Shown: positions 1-8,187 of the stretch, one piece after another
How positions within the stretch are numbered: position 1 is the first letter of the stretch
How the letters are laid out: each line of letters begins with the position of its first letter
DNA from: JACDAN01 sp046714355
Lineage (GTDB): Bacteria; Actinomycetota; Thermoleophilia; Gaiellales; Gaiellaceae
Assembly: GCA_046714355.1 (NCBI GenBank)
Contig: JBKKAR010000085.1
Location: 1-38,132 of the forward strand
Reading direction: 5' to 3'
DNA: 38,132 nucleotides
Made by a program: the position numbers and the translations under genes
The notes under the pieces: model-generated
What the model was told of the DNA's origin: nothing
Database searches by the model: none
Seen by the model: only the letters and a program-made list of their open reading frames with translations

Positions 1-118
1 GCGTAAAGCGATCGGTTTGCTCGATCGCGCGCAGCCCGAGCCGGTCGACCGCGGTGGCGGCCATCAGCTCGCGATCCGCGACGTAGAGCGCGACGTGATC
101 CAGCGTCAGCGGCTGCAC
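1..118 (-). CDS. VOC/glyoxalase-fold protein, N-terminal fragment
   Basis: An open frame on the minus strand runs off the left edge of the window. From a GTG at 118 it encodes about 39 residues with the pattern LTLDHVALYVADRELM, then LGLRAIEQTDRFT. This resembles the first beta-alpha-beta unit of vicinal-oxygen-chelate (glyoxalase/dioxygenase) proteins, where the His of LDHV is often a metal ligand. The gene lies 28 bp after the ferredoxin on the same strand and could be co-transcribed with it. Only the first quarter or so of a usual VOC protein is visible, so the substrate cannot be inferred. The start is a GTG without a strong Shine-Dalgarno sequence. Confidence 0.6.
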   Translation of the reverse strand, partial: MQPLTLDHVALYVADRELMAATAVDRLGLRAIEQTDRFT

Positions 119-146
119 CGATCGAGGATAGCCGCAGGGCGGCGCG

Positions 147-458
147 TTACGCCGCGTCGAGCGGGGTGTTCTGGACGTCGTGCTCGGTCGCGTACGCGTC
201 CACGAGCGGATTCAGCGCGACCGGCCCTTCCGAATACGCGTAGTTGATCTTCACGAACGGCTCCCACTTGTCCGGGAGCGCGTCCTCGGGGAAGATCGCC
301 TCGACCGGGCACTCGGGCTCGCAGGCGCCGCAATCGATGCACTCCTCGGGGTCGATGATCAGCATCCGGTCGAACTCGTGGATGCAATCGACCGGGCAGA
401 CATCGACGCAGGAGCGGTCTTTGATGTCGATGCAGGGCTCGGCGATGATGTACGTCAC
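147..458 (-). CDS. fdxA: Seven-iron ferredoxin (FdxA type, 3Fe-4S plus 4Fe-4S)
   Basis: This is a soluble electron carrier of 103 residues. Counting from the GTG start, cysteines lie at 9, 17, 21, 25, 40, 43, 46 and 50. By comparison with Azotobacter ferredoxin I, Cys9, 17 and 50 would bind the 3Fe-4S cluster and Cys21, 40, 43 and 46 the 4Fe-4S cluster, so all seven ligands are present. The segments SCVDVCPVDCIHE and CIDCGACEPECPVEAIF are the family signature. An ATG 33 bp further upstream is in frame, but the family normally begins with TYIIAEPC, so the GTG at 458 is preferred. The acidic C-terminal half lacks cysteines, as usual. The redox partner cannot be told from the neighbours. Confidence 0.93.
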   Translation of the reverse strand: MTYIIAEPCIDIKDRSCVDVCPVDCIHEFDRMLIIDPEECIDCGACEPECPVEAIFPEDALPDKWEPFVKINYAYSEGPVALNPLVDAYATEHDVQNTPLDAA

Positions 459-485
459 GGCGCGGCGAAAGCCTATCGGGCGCGC

Positions 486-531
486 CGGCAAAGCCGGCAG
501 ACCCTCTTTCCGGCGCCGCCGAGTCGGCGCC
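486..531 (-). terminator. Two adjacent hairpins downstream of the receiver-like gene
   Basis: Immediately after the stop of the minus-strand receiver-like gene is a perfect 7-bp inverted repeat (GGCGCCG at 512-518, CGGCGCC at 525-531, 6-nt loop). A second follows (GCCGGC, AAA, GCCGGC at 486-500). Neither has a long U tract. They are placed to end transcription of the receiver-like gene before fdxA. Termination activity is inferred from position and symmetry only. Confidence 0.45.
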
Positions 532-535
532 TCGG

Positions 536-841
536 CTAGGCGATCAGCTCTTCGACCAGCTCAGGCGCACGCTCCGTCAACGCCGACTTCGCCACGACCT
601 GATCGAATCCGGCTTCGTGCCCACGGCGCAACCCGGCGGTGTCCGTGTGGTTCGTGAAGCCGAGAATCGGGATGTCGGGATAGCTGTCCGCGACCTCCTC
701 GGGATCGGTTCGCGAGATGTCTGCGATTACGAGATCGGGCGGGTCGAGGCTCTCGCTCGTGACGAAGCGGTGGCCCTGGAGGGTCGCTTCGAGCTTGCCG
801 CGGATGAAGAGGTCGACGCCAGCAAGCAGGATCGTCGCCAC
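536..841 (-). CDS. Single-domain receiver-like (CheY-like) protein
   Basis: A 101-residue protein starts at a GTG (841) with VATILLAGVDLFIRGKLE. It has the alternating strand/helix pattern of a response-regulator receiver: a putative phospho-acceptor Asp in DLVIADIS (residue 41), a strand with GFTNHTD near residues 61-67 in the Ser/Thr position, and a Lys in QVVAKSAL (residue 85). The usual acidic pair after the first strand is missing, with only one Asp at residue 10, so it may be an atypical or non-phosphorylated receiver. There is no output domain. It is divergent from the DUF309 gene with only 27 bp between the starts. An open frame extends upstream but loses receiver character, so the GTG was chosen. 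Confidence 0.7.
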   Translation of the reverse strand: MATILLAGVDLFIRGKLEATLQGHRFVTSESLDPPDLVIADISRTDPEEVADSYPDIPILGFTNHTDTAGLRRGHEAGFDQVVAKSALTERAPELVEELIA

Positions 842-868
842 GCCGCTTCGAGGGTAACACTCTCTCCT

Positions 869-1198
869 ATGGACGAGTGGTTGCGGGACGGCCTCGAGCG
901 GATCCGGCGCGGCGAGTACTTCGAGGCGCATGAGTCGCTCGAGGACGCCTGGCGTGCGGCTGAGCCCGCCGAGAAAGACTTCTTTCAGGGTCTCGTACAC
1001 GTTGCCGTCGCCTGGCACCACGCCGGGCGTGGGAACCACCCGGGCTGCGAGCGCCAGCTCGCGAAGGCTGCGCGCCGCCTCGGGCCGTTCGCGCCGGAGC
1101 ACCGCGGCGTCGACGTCGCAGCGATCCTGCGCTCGGTTGCCGAGGCGCAGCGCACCGTCGAGCAGGACTCGCTCGAGCTTCCCGGGCCGCTCGACTAA
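869..1198 (+). CDS. DUF309 family protein
   Basis: A 109-residue soluble protein starts at the ATG at 869. The features MDEWLRDGLERIRRGEYFEAHESLEDAW, taken as two adjacent pieces (residues 1-14 and 15-28), and then FFQGLVHVAVAWHH (about 38-51) are the conserved core of the DUF309 family. This is a small helical fold with invariant His and Glu residues and no established biochemical role. It is one of the few plus-strand genes in the left part of the window. Its TAA stop overlaps the TAG stop of convergent ccdA within the four bases 1195-1198. The upstream spacer of 27 bp is shared with the divergent receiver-like gene and must hold both starts' signals. Confidence 0.85.
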   Translation: MDEWLRDGLERIRRGEYFEAHESLEDAWRAAEPAEKDFFQGLVHVAVAWHHAGRGNHPGCERQLAKAARRLGPFAPEHRGVDVAAILRSVAEAQRTVEQDSLELPGPLD

Positions 1199-1902
1199 GA
1201 GCTGCCGAGACCGACGAGGTCGAGGGCCCTGTTGAGACCCACGCGGATCCAGCCGTCCCGGTGGAAGAAGAATGCGAGGCCGAGGACGACGAGCGCGGTA
1301 CCGCTGACCGTTCGAATCACGACGTAGTGGTCGCGGAGCCACCGAAACGCCCCCATGGCGCGCACGAACGCGATGGCTGCGAGGACGAAGGCGACGCCGA
1401 GCCCTGCAGAGTAGGCGGCGAGCAGCAGCGACCCCCTGAGCGCTGTCTCGGCATTTCCGGCCAAAACGAGCACGGAGGCGAGGACGGTGCCGATGCACGG
1501 CGCCGCGCAGACGGCGAACGCCGCCCCGAGGAGGGCATTGGAGCCGCGCTCTCGCGCTCCGCTCAGCAGCCCCGGCGCCACTACGCGCTCCGGCCACGGC
1601 AGAAGACCCACGAAAGCGAGGCCGAGGACGACCAGGACGAAGCCGGCGAGCTCGGCGCGGCGATTCGCGTCGAGTGTCCCGCCCAGCGCCGCGGCGCCGG
1701 CGCCGAGGACGACGAACACGGCCGTGAAGCCCAGGATGAACGGGATGCTCGACCGCGCGACGCGCCACCCCGCCCCCGACTCGCCAAGCCGGTTGGCCTC
1801 CACGGCCGACACAGCCGAGAGGTAGCCCGGGACGAGCGGGAGCACGCACGGCGTGATGATCGAGAGCAGGCCGGCGAGGAAGGCCACGGGAAACTCAACC
1901 AT
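1195..1902 (-). CDS. ccdA: Cytochrome c biogenesis transmembrane protein CcdA
   Basis: This is a polytopic inner-membrane thiol-disulfide reductant carrier of 235 residues with about six hydrophobic segments. It would pass electrons from cytoplasmic thioredoxin to extracytoplasmic partners such as the TlpA-like protein and CcmH encoded just upstream. Signatures are the first-helix motif ITPCVLPLVPGY and the second Cys region AAFAVCAAPCIGT, which supply the redox cysteine pair. The start chosen is the ATG at 1902, which overlaps the ccmH stop by 8 bp (ATGGTTGA); an ATG at 1923 is also possible. The order tlpA-ccmH-ccdA and the overlaps indicate one operon for apocytochrome c reduction and heme attachment. 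Confidence 0.93.
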   Translation of the reverse strand: MVEFPVAFLAGLLSIITPCVLPLVPGYLSAVSAVEANRLGESGAGWRVARSSIPFILGFTAVFVVLGAGAAALGGTLDANRRAELAGFVLVVLGLAFVGLLPWPERVVAPGLLSGARERGSNALLGAAFAVCAAPCIGTVLASVLVLAGNAETALRGSLLLAAYSAGLGVAFVLAAIAFVRAMGAFRWLRDHYVVIRTVSGTALVVLGLAFFFHRDGWIRVGLNRALDLVGLGSS

Positions 1903-2350
1903 CGAAGCGGGCAAGCTCTTCATCGAGCCGCCGCTCGCGCTCGGGGTCGAGCCCGGGGCGTCCGTTCGAATCCGCCGCGGGCTCGGGGGGCGGCCGGGTT
2001 CGACTCCAGCGCCAGACCAACACCGAGACGACGGCGGCACCTGCCACGAGGCCAGCCAACGGCAGAAGCCAGGCGAGCCAGTGGAAGCCCTCCTTCGGCG
2101 GGGCCGCGAGCACGGCGGGCCCGAACTGCGCGACGAGCTCGTCCTTGATCTGCTGCTCCGAGGCGCAGGCGTCCACCCGGCGCTGGATGTAGTCCTTCAT
2201 CTGCCGTGCGGCCGGCGCATCGGACTGGTCGAGCGTCGTCTTGCAGGTCGGACAGATCAACTTGCCCTCGAGATCCGCGAGCGTCGGGCAGGCGGCGGCC
2301 GCAGGCGAGGCCAGGGTGAGCGCCGCAACGGTCACCGCGAGGAGCCTCAC
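1895..2350 (-). CDS. ccmH: Cytochrome c-type biogenesis protein CcmH
   Basis: A 151-residue membrane-anchored thiol oxidoreductase of heme maturation. It has an N-terminal signal segment (MRLLAVTVAALTLASPAAA), then an extracytoplasmic domain with the active-site motif CPTC (residues 33-36) in place of the common LRCxxC context, here LICPTCKTTLDQSDAP. The family helix KDYIQRRVDACASEQQIKDE is followed by a transmembrane helix (about 92-112) and a short charged tail. In known systems CcmH reduces or presents the apocytochrome CxxCH cysteines. The start overlaps the tlpA stop by 4 bp (ATGA at 2347-2350), so the genes are probably translationally coupled. No ccmF or ccsB is within the window. Confidence 0.9.
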   Translation of the reverse strand: MRLLAVTVAALTLASPAAAACPTLADLEGKLICPTCKTTLDQSDAPAARQMKDYIQRRVDACASEQQIKDELVAQFGPAVLAAPPKEGFHWLAWLLPLAGLVAGAAVVSVLVWRWSRTRPPPEPAADSNGRPGLDPERERRLDEELARFDG

Positions 2351-2907
2351 GCGGCCAGGATCTCCTCGACGCAGGCGTCGAACCGGTCACGGTTGCGGTC
2401 GAGGTGGATGCCGCCCTGGAGACGCTCGCAGACGAGCTTCCCGTTCCGGGCCACGAAGAAGGTTTCCGGGAAGGCGACGACGCCGTAGTCGGTCAACGTT
2501 TTGCCGGAACCGTCGTGCCCGATCGGATAGCTCATCCGATTCTTCTTGGCGAAGCTTCGTGCGGCGCCTTTCAGGTCGTTCGCGTCGATCCCGAGGACGA
2601 CGAGCCCGCGAGAGCGGTACCTCTTCCAGGTGGCTTCGAGAACCGGTGCCTCGTCCTTGCACGGGACGCACCACGATGCCCAGAAGTTGATGACCACTGG
2701 GCGGCCGCGATAGTCCCGAAGCGACAGCTTCCCCGGCCGGTCGAGCCGCTCGAGCTGAAAGGCAGGCGCGTTCGGCGTCTTGCCCCGCCCGAGCTGCGCG
2801 GCGGCGCCCTCTTCCTGTGTGACCAGCTTCCAGACGAGCAGGCCGAAGAGCCCGGCGACGAGTGCGAGGGCGAGAACCTGGGCCGCGAGCTTCAGCCGGC
2901 CTGCCAT
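2347..2907 (-). CDS. TlpA/ResA/CcmG-type thiol-disulfide oxidoreductase
   Basis: A 186-residue membrane-anchored thioredoxin-fold protein with an N-terminal anchor helix at about residues 7-28. The redoxin domain begins near residue 48 (APAFQLERLD). The active site is NFWASWCVPCKDEAPVLEA (WCVPC near residues 79-83), and the cis-Pro loop is in VVAFPETFFV. It lacks strong specificity features but sits first in the tlpA-ccmH-ccdA operon. It most likely accepts electrons from CcdA and reduces CcmH or apocytochrome c outside the membrane. The ATG start at 2907 is 9 bp after the stop of the upstream L,D-transpeptidase gene, so read-through between the two is possible. Confidence 0.9.
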   Translation of the reverse strand: MAGRLKLAAQVLALALVAGLFGLLVWKLVTQEEGAAAQLGRGKTPNAPAFQLERLDRPGKLSLRDYRGRPVVINFWASWCVPCKDEAPVLEATWKRYRSRGLVVLGIDANDLKGAARSFAKKNRMSYPIGHDGSGKTLTDYGVVAFPETFFVARNGKLVCERLQGGIHLDRNRDRFDACVEEILAA

Positions 2908-2916
2908 ACCGAGAGG

Positions 2917-3963
2917 CTACGCGCGAACGATAAACACCGGCGTCTCGACCCGCACGTGGCTGAAGAGCCACTCGGCCTCCGGAATCCGCATCCGGATGCA
3001 GCCGTGGGACACCGAGTAGCCGATCGAAGCGGCGTCCGGCGTCCCGTGCATGCCCACTCCGGGGGCGCTGATGCCCATCCAGCGGGTTCCGAGCGGGTTG
3101 CCGGGGCCGGGCGGAATCGGCTTCTCGTCCTTCGCCCAGTCGGAATCCGGCGGGTACCACCAGGGGTGCCGCTGCATCGTGACGATCGAGAAGCGGCCGA
3201 GGGGCGTCGGATACTCGGCCTGCCCCGTGGCGACGCCGAGCCGCTTCCAGAGCCGCATCCCGCGGTAGAGGTTCAGGTGCTTCGACTCGCGCTTGATGAC
3301 GACGATCGGACCGAAGCGGGCGCGGGTGACCGTCGGGTTCACGCGATCCGCGCGAATCCGCAGCGCAGTTCTTCCATGGGTACGCAGCGCCGCGACAATC
3401 CCTCGAACGGCGGCGCGCTGTCGGAGCACGCGCCCCACGCTCTCCTTCGTGATCCACGGACGGACGTTGCGCAGGCCGGCGAGCTCGGCGTTCCTGGCGC
3501 GGCGGTCGAACCTGCGACCGAGCGCCTTGACGTAGCGACTTGCACCGCCGGCGCGGAGGTTGACGAAGAGCGGAACCCGGACGTTCGGCTCTGCTCGGCG
3601 AGCCTGGTCGATCGCAAGCTTGACGCGGGCCGATGCGCCCAACCGCTGCGGCGCCACGAGGATCGTCTGGTGTCCGAAGCGAAGCCGGAGCGGCTCGTCG
3701 AACTCGGTCTGCACGAGCACCCTGGCGCCCTCGGGCGTCATGCCGCCGACCTCGACCCGCCCGACCCAGACGCCCTCGGCGATCAGATCGGCCTCCACGG
3801 TGCGGGTCGTCGTGGTGCTCGCGGTCGTTGCAGTCGTCGTGCCCGTCGTGCCCGTCGTGATCGGGAGCTGGGAGAGGCCCGGCGTGGCTACGACAGCAGC
3901 CGCAAGCACGCCCGCCGCAAGGCAGGCGAGGACACCCAGCACAAACGAGACCCCACGCCTCAT
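2917..3963 (-). CDS. L,D-transpeptidase (YkuD domain) with N-terminal peptidoglycan-binding-like region
   Basis: A 348-residue exported protein. An N-terminal membrane/signal segment (residues 5-28) leads into a Thr-rich linker (about 36-54). Next is a region resembling the PG_binding_4 domain found before YkuD catalytic domains. The YkuD domain spans about 215-347 and carries the active-site signature with HGTPDAASIGYSVSHGCIRM, giving His and the nucleophile Cys of SHGC. The enzyme would form 3-3 peptidoglycan cross-links or attach proteins to peptidoglycan outside the membrane. Length and architecture are typical of actinobacterial enzymes. It lies just upstream of the cytochrome c maturation genes, which could keep its active-site Cys reduced, though that link is speculative. 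Confidence 0.93.
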   Translation of the reverse strand: MRRGVSFVLGVLACLAAGVLAAAVVATPGLSQLPITTGTTGTTTATTASTTTTRTVEADLIAEGVWVGRVEVGGMTPEGARVLVQTEFDEPLRLRFGHQTILVAPQRLGASARVKLAIDQARRAEPNVRVPLFVNLRAGGASRYVKALGRRFDRRARNAELAGLRNVRPWITKESVGRVLRQRAAVRGIVAALRTHGRTALRIRADRVNPTVTRARFGPIVVIKRESKHLNLYRGMRLWKRLGVATGQAEYPTPLGRFSIVTMQRHPWWYPPDSDWAKDEKPIPPGPGNPLGTRWMGISAPGVGMHGTPDAASIGYSVSHGCIRMRIPEAEWLFSHVRVETPVFIVRA

Positions 3964-3991
3964 CGCGGCTCAGTGTAGGGAAAACCGCTGC

Positions 3992-5497
3992 TTATGGGGC
4001 CGTAGGCAGAGGCTCTTCCTCGAACCGGCCGCCCTCGGCGGCGAACTCGACGATCATCCGGTCGGTGATCCACTCGACGGGCGCGCGATCGTCTGTCCAC
4101 GGGTCGTCTGACGGCTCCAGCTCTCGCATGTTGGCCCGCAGGTCCTCGACGAGCGTTTCCACATCGCGCGGGGCCGGGCGAGCGCCGCCGGTCGGCTCGC
4201 CGTTCTGGCCGATGACGATCTGGTTGAAGCGGAGCGGCTGCCAGGCCACGGCTTTCGGCAGCACGGACGCGAGCGTCCCGCCGATCCTCTCCGCGAGGTC
4301 GTGGTTGTCCGGTGTCGTCGCGACGTTCAGCGCGACGATGCCGCCGGGGGTGAGACGCTCACGGACGAGCTCGAAGAACTCCTTCGTCGCGAGGTAGAAC
4401 GGCACGTAGGGCGGCCGGTAGGCGTCCACGATGATCACGTCGTACCGCTCGTCCGTTCGCCGGAGAAAAGCCCGTGCGTCCTCGTCGTGGACGGTCAGGG
4501 TCCCGATCTCCCCCATGCCGAAGAACCGGCGGCCGGCTTTGCTCACCGCCGGGTCGAGCTCGACGCCGTCCACCGCCGCGCGCGGGTAGTAGCGCTCGTA
4601 CGCGCGCGCGGCGGTGCCGGCGGCGTTCCCGAGCATGGCCACCCGCTCCGGCAGCCGGCCGAGCAGGTCGGGGACGGCGAGGTAGGTGTCCCAGACGCCG
4701 CCGGTCAGCACGTCGTGGCGACGCCACACCGAGTGCGTCGCGAGTCCTTCGTCGAGGTAGAGCCGCCGGACGCCGTCCCGCTCGACTACCTGGATGAACT
4801 GGTAGCGGGACTCGTCCTCGAAGATCAGACCGCTCTGCGCCTTCACGGCGGCGGGCGGGGCCAGCAGCAGCGCCGCGAGGCCCGCGGCGAGGAACAGCCA
4901 CCGGCGTCCGAGCAGCACCGCCCCGGCGGCTCCGATCAACGCGGCGCTCCCGATCAGCGTCCGCTGCGTCCCGAACGCCGGAATCGTCACTAGGGCCGAG
5001 AGGAAGGTACCGAGGAGGCTGCCGATCGTCGAAAAGGCGTAGAGGCGGCCGGCAACGGTCCCGGCGGTCTCGACGTCCCTGATCGCCAGCCGGATCGCGA
5101 ACGGCGCGACCATCCCGAGCAGCGTGACCGGCGGGACGAACAGGACGAGCACGCCGAAGAACGACCCGATCGCCGCTCCGGCGGAGACGCGGTCGAGGCC
5201 TTCCACGGAGAAGTCGAGAATCGGCCGGGCAGCGAAGGTGGCGACCGCGATCAGGCAGGCCGCTCCGACGACGACGAGACCCAGCGCCCGCGGCGTCGGC
5301 CGCCGGTCGGCGAGGCGACCTCCGAGCCAGTACCCGAGCGAGAGGGAGGCGAGCGTCAGGCCGATGACGTTCGCCCAGACGATCGTCGAGTTGCCGAAGT
5401 ACGGCGCGAGGAGGCGTGACGCGCCGATCTCCGTCGCCAGCGTTCCCATGCCGGCGGCGAAGACGACGCCGGTCAGAGTCGCCTGGGACTGTCTCAA
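3992..5497 (-). CDS. Membrane spermidine-synthase-like protein
   Basis: A 501-residue fusion of a multi-pass membrane region (about residues 1-215) and a C-terminal Rossmann methyltransferase-like domain. The C-terminal part carries polyamine-synthase motifs: VAMLGNAAGTAARAYERYYP for the cofactor loop, VDGVELDPAVSKAGRRFF for the acidic residue binding the aminopropyl donor, and YDVIIVDAYRPPYVPFY for the catalytic region. The canonical GGGDGG is replaced by LGNAAGTA, so the substrate need not be putrescine. The membrane part has GASRLLAPYFGNS and GYWLGGRLADR, usual in this fused family. Its ATG overlaps the stop of the GAF/SpoIIE gene by 4 bp (ATGA), implying coupled translation, although no functional link is known. 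Confidence 0.82.
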   Translation of the reverse strand: MRQSQATLTGVVFAAGMGTLATEIGASRLLAPYFGNSTIVWANVIGLTLASLSLGYWLGGRLADRRPTPRALGLVVVGAACLIAVATFAARPILDFSVEGLDRVSAGAAIGSFFGVLVLFVPPVTLLGMVAPFAIRLAIRDVETAGTVAGRLYAFSTIGSLLGTFLSALVTIPAFGTQRTLIGSAALIGAAGAVLLGRRWLFLAAGLAALLLAPPAAVKAQSGLIFEDESRYQFIQVVERDGVRRLYLDEGLATHSVWRRHDVLTGGVWDTYLAVPDLLGRLPERVAMLGNAAGTAARAYERYYPRAAVDGVELDPAVSKAGRRFFGMGEIGTLTVHDEDARAFLRRTDERYDVIIVDAYRPPYVPFYLATKEFFELVRERLTPGGIVALNVATTPDNHDLAERIGGTLASVLPKAVAWQPLRFNQIVIGQNGEPTGGARPAPRDVETLVEDLRANMRELEPSDDPWTDDRAPVEWITDRMIVEFAAEGGRFEEEPLPTAP

Positions 5498-8187
5498 ACG
5501 GCGGTCCGCTTGACGACGACCACAGCCGAGTCGTCCGCAAACCCGCCACCCGCGAAGGCCCGCGAATCCTCCACGACCGCGCGGGCTAGCTCCTCCGCGC
5601 GCAGCTCACGACGCTCGCTCAACAGCCGGTCGAGTCGAACCTGGCCGTAGAGCTCGCCGTCGGCCCTGGCCTCGACGACCCCGTCCGTGAAGAGGACGAC
5701 CGCGGCGCCCGGTTCGAGGACGGCCCGGGCCTCCGGGTACTCCTGGTCTGGCGCGATGCCGAGCGCAAGCCCTCGCGCCGCCAGCTCGACGATGCTCCCG
5801 TCCGGCTGGACGAGTCGCGGCTCCGGATGCCCTGCGCCGGAGCAGGCCACCTCGCCTGTCCTCGGGTCGAGGGTGAGGTACAGCATGGTCACGAACTTGC
5901 CCTCCTCGACCTCGTCGAGGACCACCCCGTTGGCGATCCGCATCAGCTCCGAAGGCTCGGGGTGCTCGCGGGCAAGCGAACGGAACACGAACTTCGTCAT
6001 CGCCATGTCGGCCGCGGCGTCGATCCCCTTGCCCGTGACATCGCCCACGACCACGGCGAGACGCCCGTCCGGGAGGATCGTGTAGTCGAAGACGTCCCCT
6101 CCGACATCGAGCCGGGCGGACGATTCGTAGACGCTGCCGATCTCGACGCCGGGGATGATCGGCGGCTCGTCCGGGAGCAGTGAGCGCTGCATGGCGTCGG
6201 CGAAGCTGACCTGCTGCTGGTAGAGCCGCGCGTTGTCGATCGCGAGCGCCGCCTGGGCCGTGAGCGACCTCGCCGCCACGAGCGTCTCCGAGTCGATCGG
6301 ACGCTCAGGATCGAGCGAGACCAGCGTCAGGGCCGCCATGACTTCGCCCGAGGCGACGATCTGAAGGACGGTCGCGCTCGAGCCGCGCTCGAGGAACGGG
6401 ATCAGCAGCTCGTGACCGCCCCCCATCCGCGCCGCCACATCCGGCGTCAGCACGATCGGCGGGCCCGGGTCGAGGCGGTCGAGCTCCTGCGGCTGGTTCA
6501 GGATCGGCCCGAGCGCCGCGCCGAGCCGAGCGTCCGGAACGTGAACCGCTCGGGGGACGAGGACTGAGCCGCGCGCGTCCGGCATCCGCAGGACCGCGGC
6601 GTCCACGTCGAGGAGCTCGACTGCCGTCCGCGTCACGGCCGCGACGGTCTCGTCGAGGGAAAGGCTCTCGGAGAACGAGCGCGAGATCTCGTAGAAGGCC
6701 TCCAAGCGGCGGGCGGCGAGCCGCTCGGACTTGAGCGCCTTCTCCCGGTCGCGGGCGAGCCGGGCTGTCTCTTCGTGAAGCCCCGCGTTCTGGACGGCGA
6801 CGGCGAGCTGGCCCGCGAGAGCCGCGAGAAGCGCCGACTCGTTCTCCCCGAGTCGGCGCTCGGCGGGGAGATAGGCGACCAGCAGGCCGATGAGCACGCC
6901 GGCGGAGCGAAGCGGGACGACGACCGCCGCCTCGATGCCGGCCTCGGAGACTGCGTCCCGGACCGTCCGGAGCGCAGGATCGCTCGCCGCATCGGTCACC
7001 TCGACGACCGGGCGCGAGCGCAGTCGGCCGAGGACGGCGTCCAGCAGCACCTCCGCGACACGGAGGTGCGGACCTGCGAGCCCGCGCTCGACCGCCGTCT
7101 CGAGCCCGCCGGCCTCGCGCAGGTAGACGGCCGCGCGGTCGGTCCCGAGCAGTTCCGCGACGCGGACAACGGCGGTTTCGAGCGTGTGAGAGAGGGACAG
7201 CTCCGCGATCGCCTGGCCCACGACGGCGAGGAGCGCGCGGCTGCTCTCGAGCTCCTGTGCGAGGTTGCTCGAGCGCTCCCCGACGAGGACGGCATGCGCC
7301 GCGCGAGCGCCGAAGGCGGCGAGGCGGCCGAGCTCCTCCTCCGTCGGCTCGTCGCCCGGCGCGAAGACGAGACGCAGCCCGCCGACGGCAGGCTCCCCGA
7401 GCCTGACGAGGACGACGCCGTGGCCGATCGAGGCGGTAGGACGCGCGATGAGGGCCTGGTCGGCGTCACGCACAGCCTCCGACGGATCGGCCAGATCCTC
7501 TGTCTCGCCGACGGCCGCCACCGGCTCGGCGCCGCCCGCGGAAGACCGCCAGAGCACGCACGATCGGGCGCCCGTGGCCTCGAGGGCGAGACGGGCTATG
7601 CGCTCGACGCTTCGCGTCTCCTCGGCGACGGCGGCGAGGGCGCGGCCCGCGAGCTCGAGCGTCGCGGCCCGGCCGTCCGGTGCGACGTGGCCGTTGGGCG
7701 GATCAACAGCCCGCACCAGGAGGGCTGCGTGATTGGCGACGACACGCGCGAGCAGCACCTCGGAGCCGGAGAACGGCTCGCCCGCGCGGGCCAGCTCCAG
7801 GCTCGCGAAGACCCGGCCGCCGGAGACGACCGGACAGACGAGCACCCGGGAGGTTCCCCAGCGCGTGGCGAGCCGACGGATCGGCTCGGGGAGGTCGTCG
7901 CTCTCCGTGAGCTCGGCGCTGCCGAGAGCGTCGGCCGGGAGGCGAGAGCCCTCGAGCTCAGCGCGGAGAGAGGGCGAAGCCGACCACACGCCTCGCGTCT
8001 GGAGCTCTGCCCCAGCCTGATCGGCCACCCGGATGACCGCGATCGTGGCGTCCGTCCCGGAAGCGGCCGCCGCCGCCAGCGCTCCGAGCGCACCGTCGAG
8101 GTCCTCCGCCTGCATGAGATCCCGGCCTGCGGCGACGAGGCTCTGGAGCGCTGCCGGGGAGACTCCCTGCTCGGCGGACGAGATCAC
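5494..8187 (-). CDS. Multi-GAF sensor protein with C-terminal SpoIIE/PP2C phosphatase
   Basis: A soluble 897-residue regulator with several GAF-like repeats in series covering about residues 15-640, separated by short helical linkers. The C-terminal SpoIIE-type Ser/Thr phosphatase (about 650-897) keeps the metal-binding motifs: LDVGGDVFDY, VVGDVTGKGIDAA, LFTDGVVEAR and the final FADDSAVVVVK. Such enzymes dephosphorylate anti-anti-sigma factors in partner-switching stress pathways; no anti-sigma gene is adjacent, so the target is unknown. The open frame extends to 8346, but the GTG at 8187 (VISSAEQGVSP) is preferred because the extension overlaps the divergent gene and looks non-coding. A TATAAG-like -10 lies about 20 bp ahead of this start. 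Confidence 0.88.
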   Translation of the reverse strand: MISSAEQGVSPAALQSLVAAGRDLMQAEDLDGALGALAAAAASGTDATIAVIRVADQAGAELQTRGVWSASPSLRAELEGSRLPADALGSAELTESDDLPEPIRRLATRWGTSRVLVCPVVSGGRVFASLELARAGEPFSGSEVLLARVVANHAALLVRAVDPPNGHVAPDGRAATLELAGRALAAVAEETRSVERIARLALEATGARSCVLWRSSAGGAEPVAAVGETEDLADPSEAVRDADQALIARPTASIGHGVVLVRLGEPAVGGLRLVFAPGDEPTEEELGRLAAFGARAAHAVLVGERSSNLAQELESSRALLAVVGQAIAELSLSHTLETAVVRVAELLGTDRAAVYLREAGGLETAVERGLAGPHLRVAEVLLDAVLGRLRSRPVVEVTDAASDPALRTVRDAVSEAGIEAAVVVPLRSAGVLIGLLVAYLPAERRLGENESALLAALAGQLAVAVQNAGLHEETARLARDREKALKSERLAARRLEAFYEISRSFSESLSLDETVAAVTRTAVELLDVDAAVLRMPDARGSVLVPRAVHVPDARLGAALGPILNQPQELDRLDPGPPIVLTPDVAARMGGGHELLIPFLERGSSATVLQIVASGEVMAALTLVSLDPERPIDSETLVAARSLTAQAALAIDNARLYQQQVSFADAMQRSLLPDEPPIIPGVEIGSVYESSARLDVGGDVFDYTILPDGRLAVVVGDVTGKGIDAAADMAMTKFVFRSLAREHPEPSELMRIANGVVLDEVEEGKFVTMLYLTLDPRTGEVACSGAGHPEPRLVQPDGSIVELAARGLALGIAPDQEYPEARAVLEPGAAVVLFTDGVVEARADGELYGQVRLDRLLSERRELRAEELARAVVEDSRAFAGGGFADDSAVVVVKRTAV

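Noticed and set aside
842..1849. N-terminal extension of the receiver-like gene
   Set aside because: It runs antisense to DUF309 and over ccdA with no receiver features; family similarity starts at the GTG at 841.
2404..3978. Long plus-strand frame (524 codons) across the thioredoxin and L,D-transpeptidase genes
   Set aside because: Antisense to two clear genes; composition is the Arg/Gly/Pro-rich pattern of high-GC shadow frames and shows no motif.
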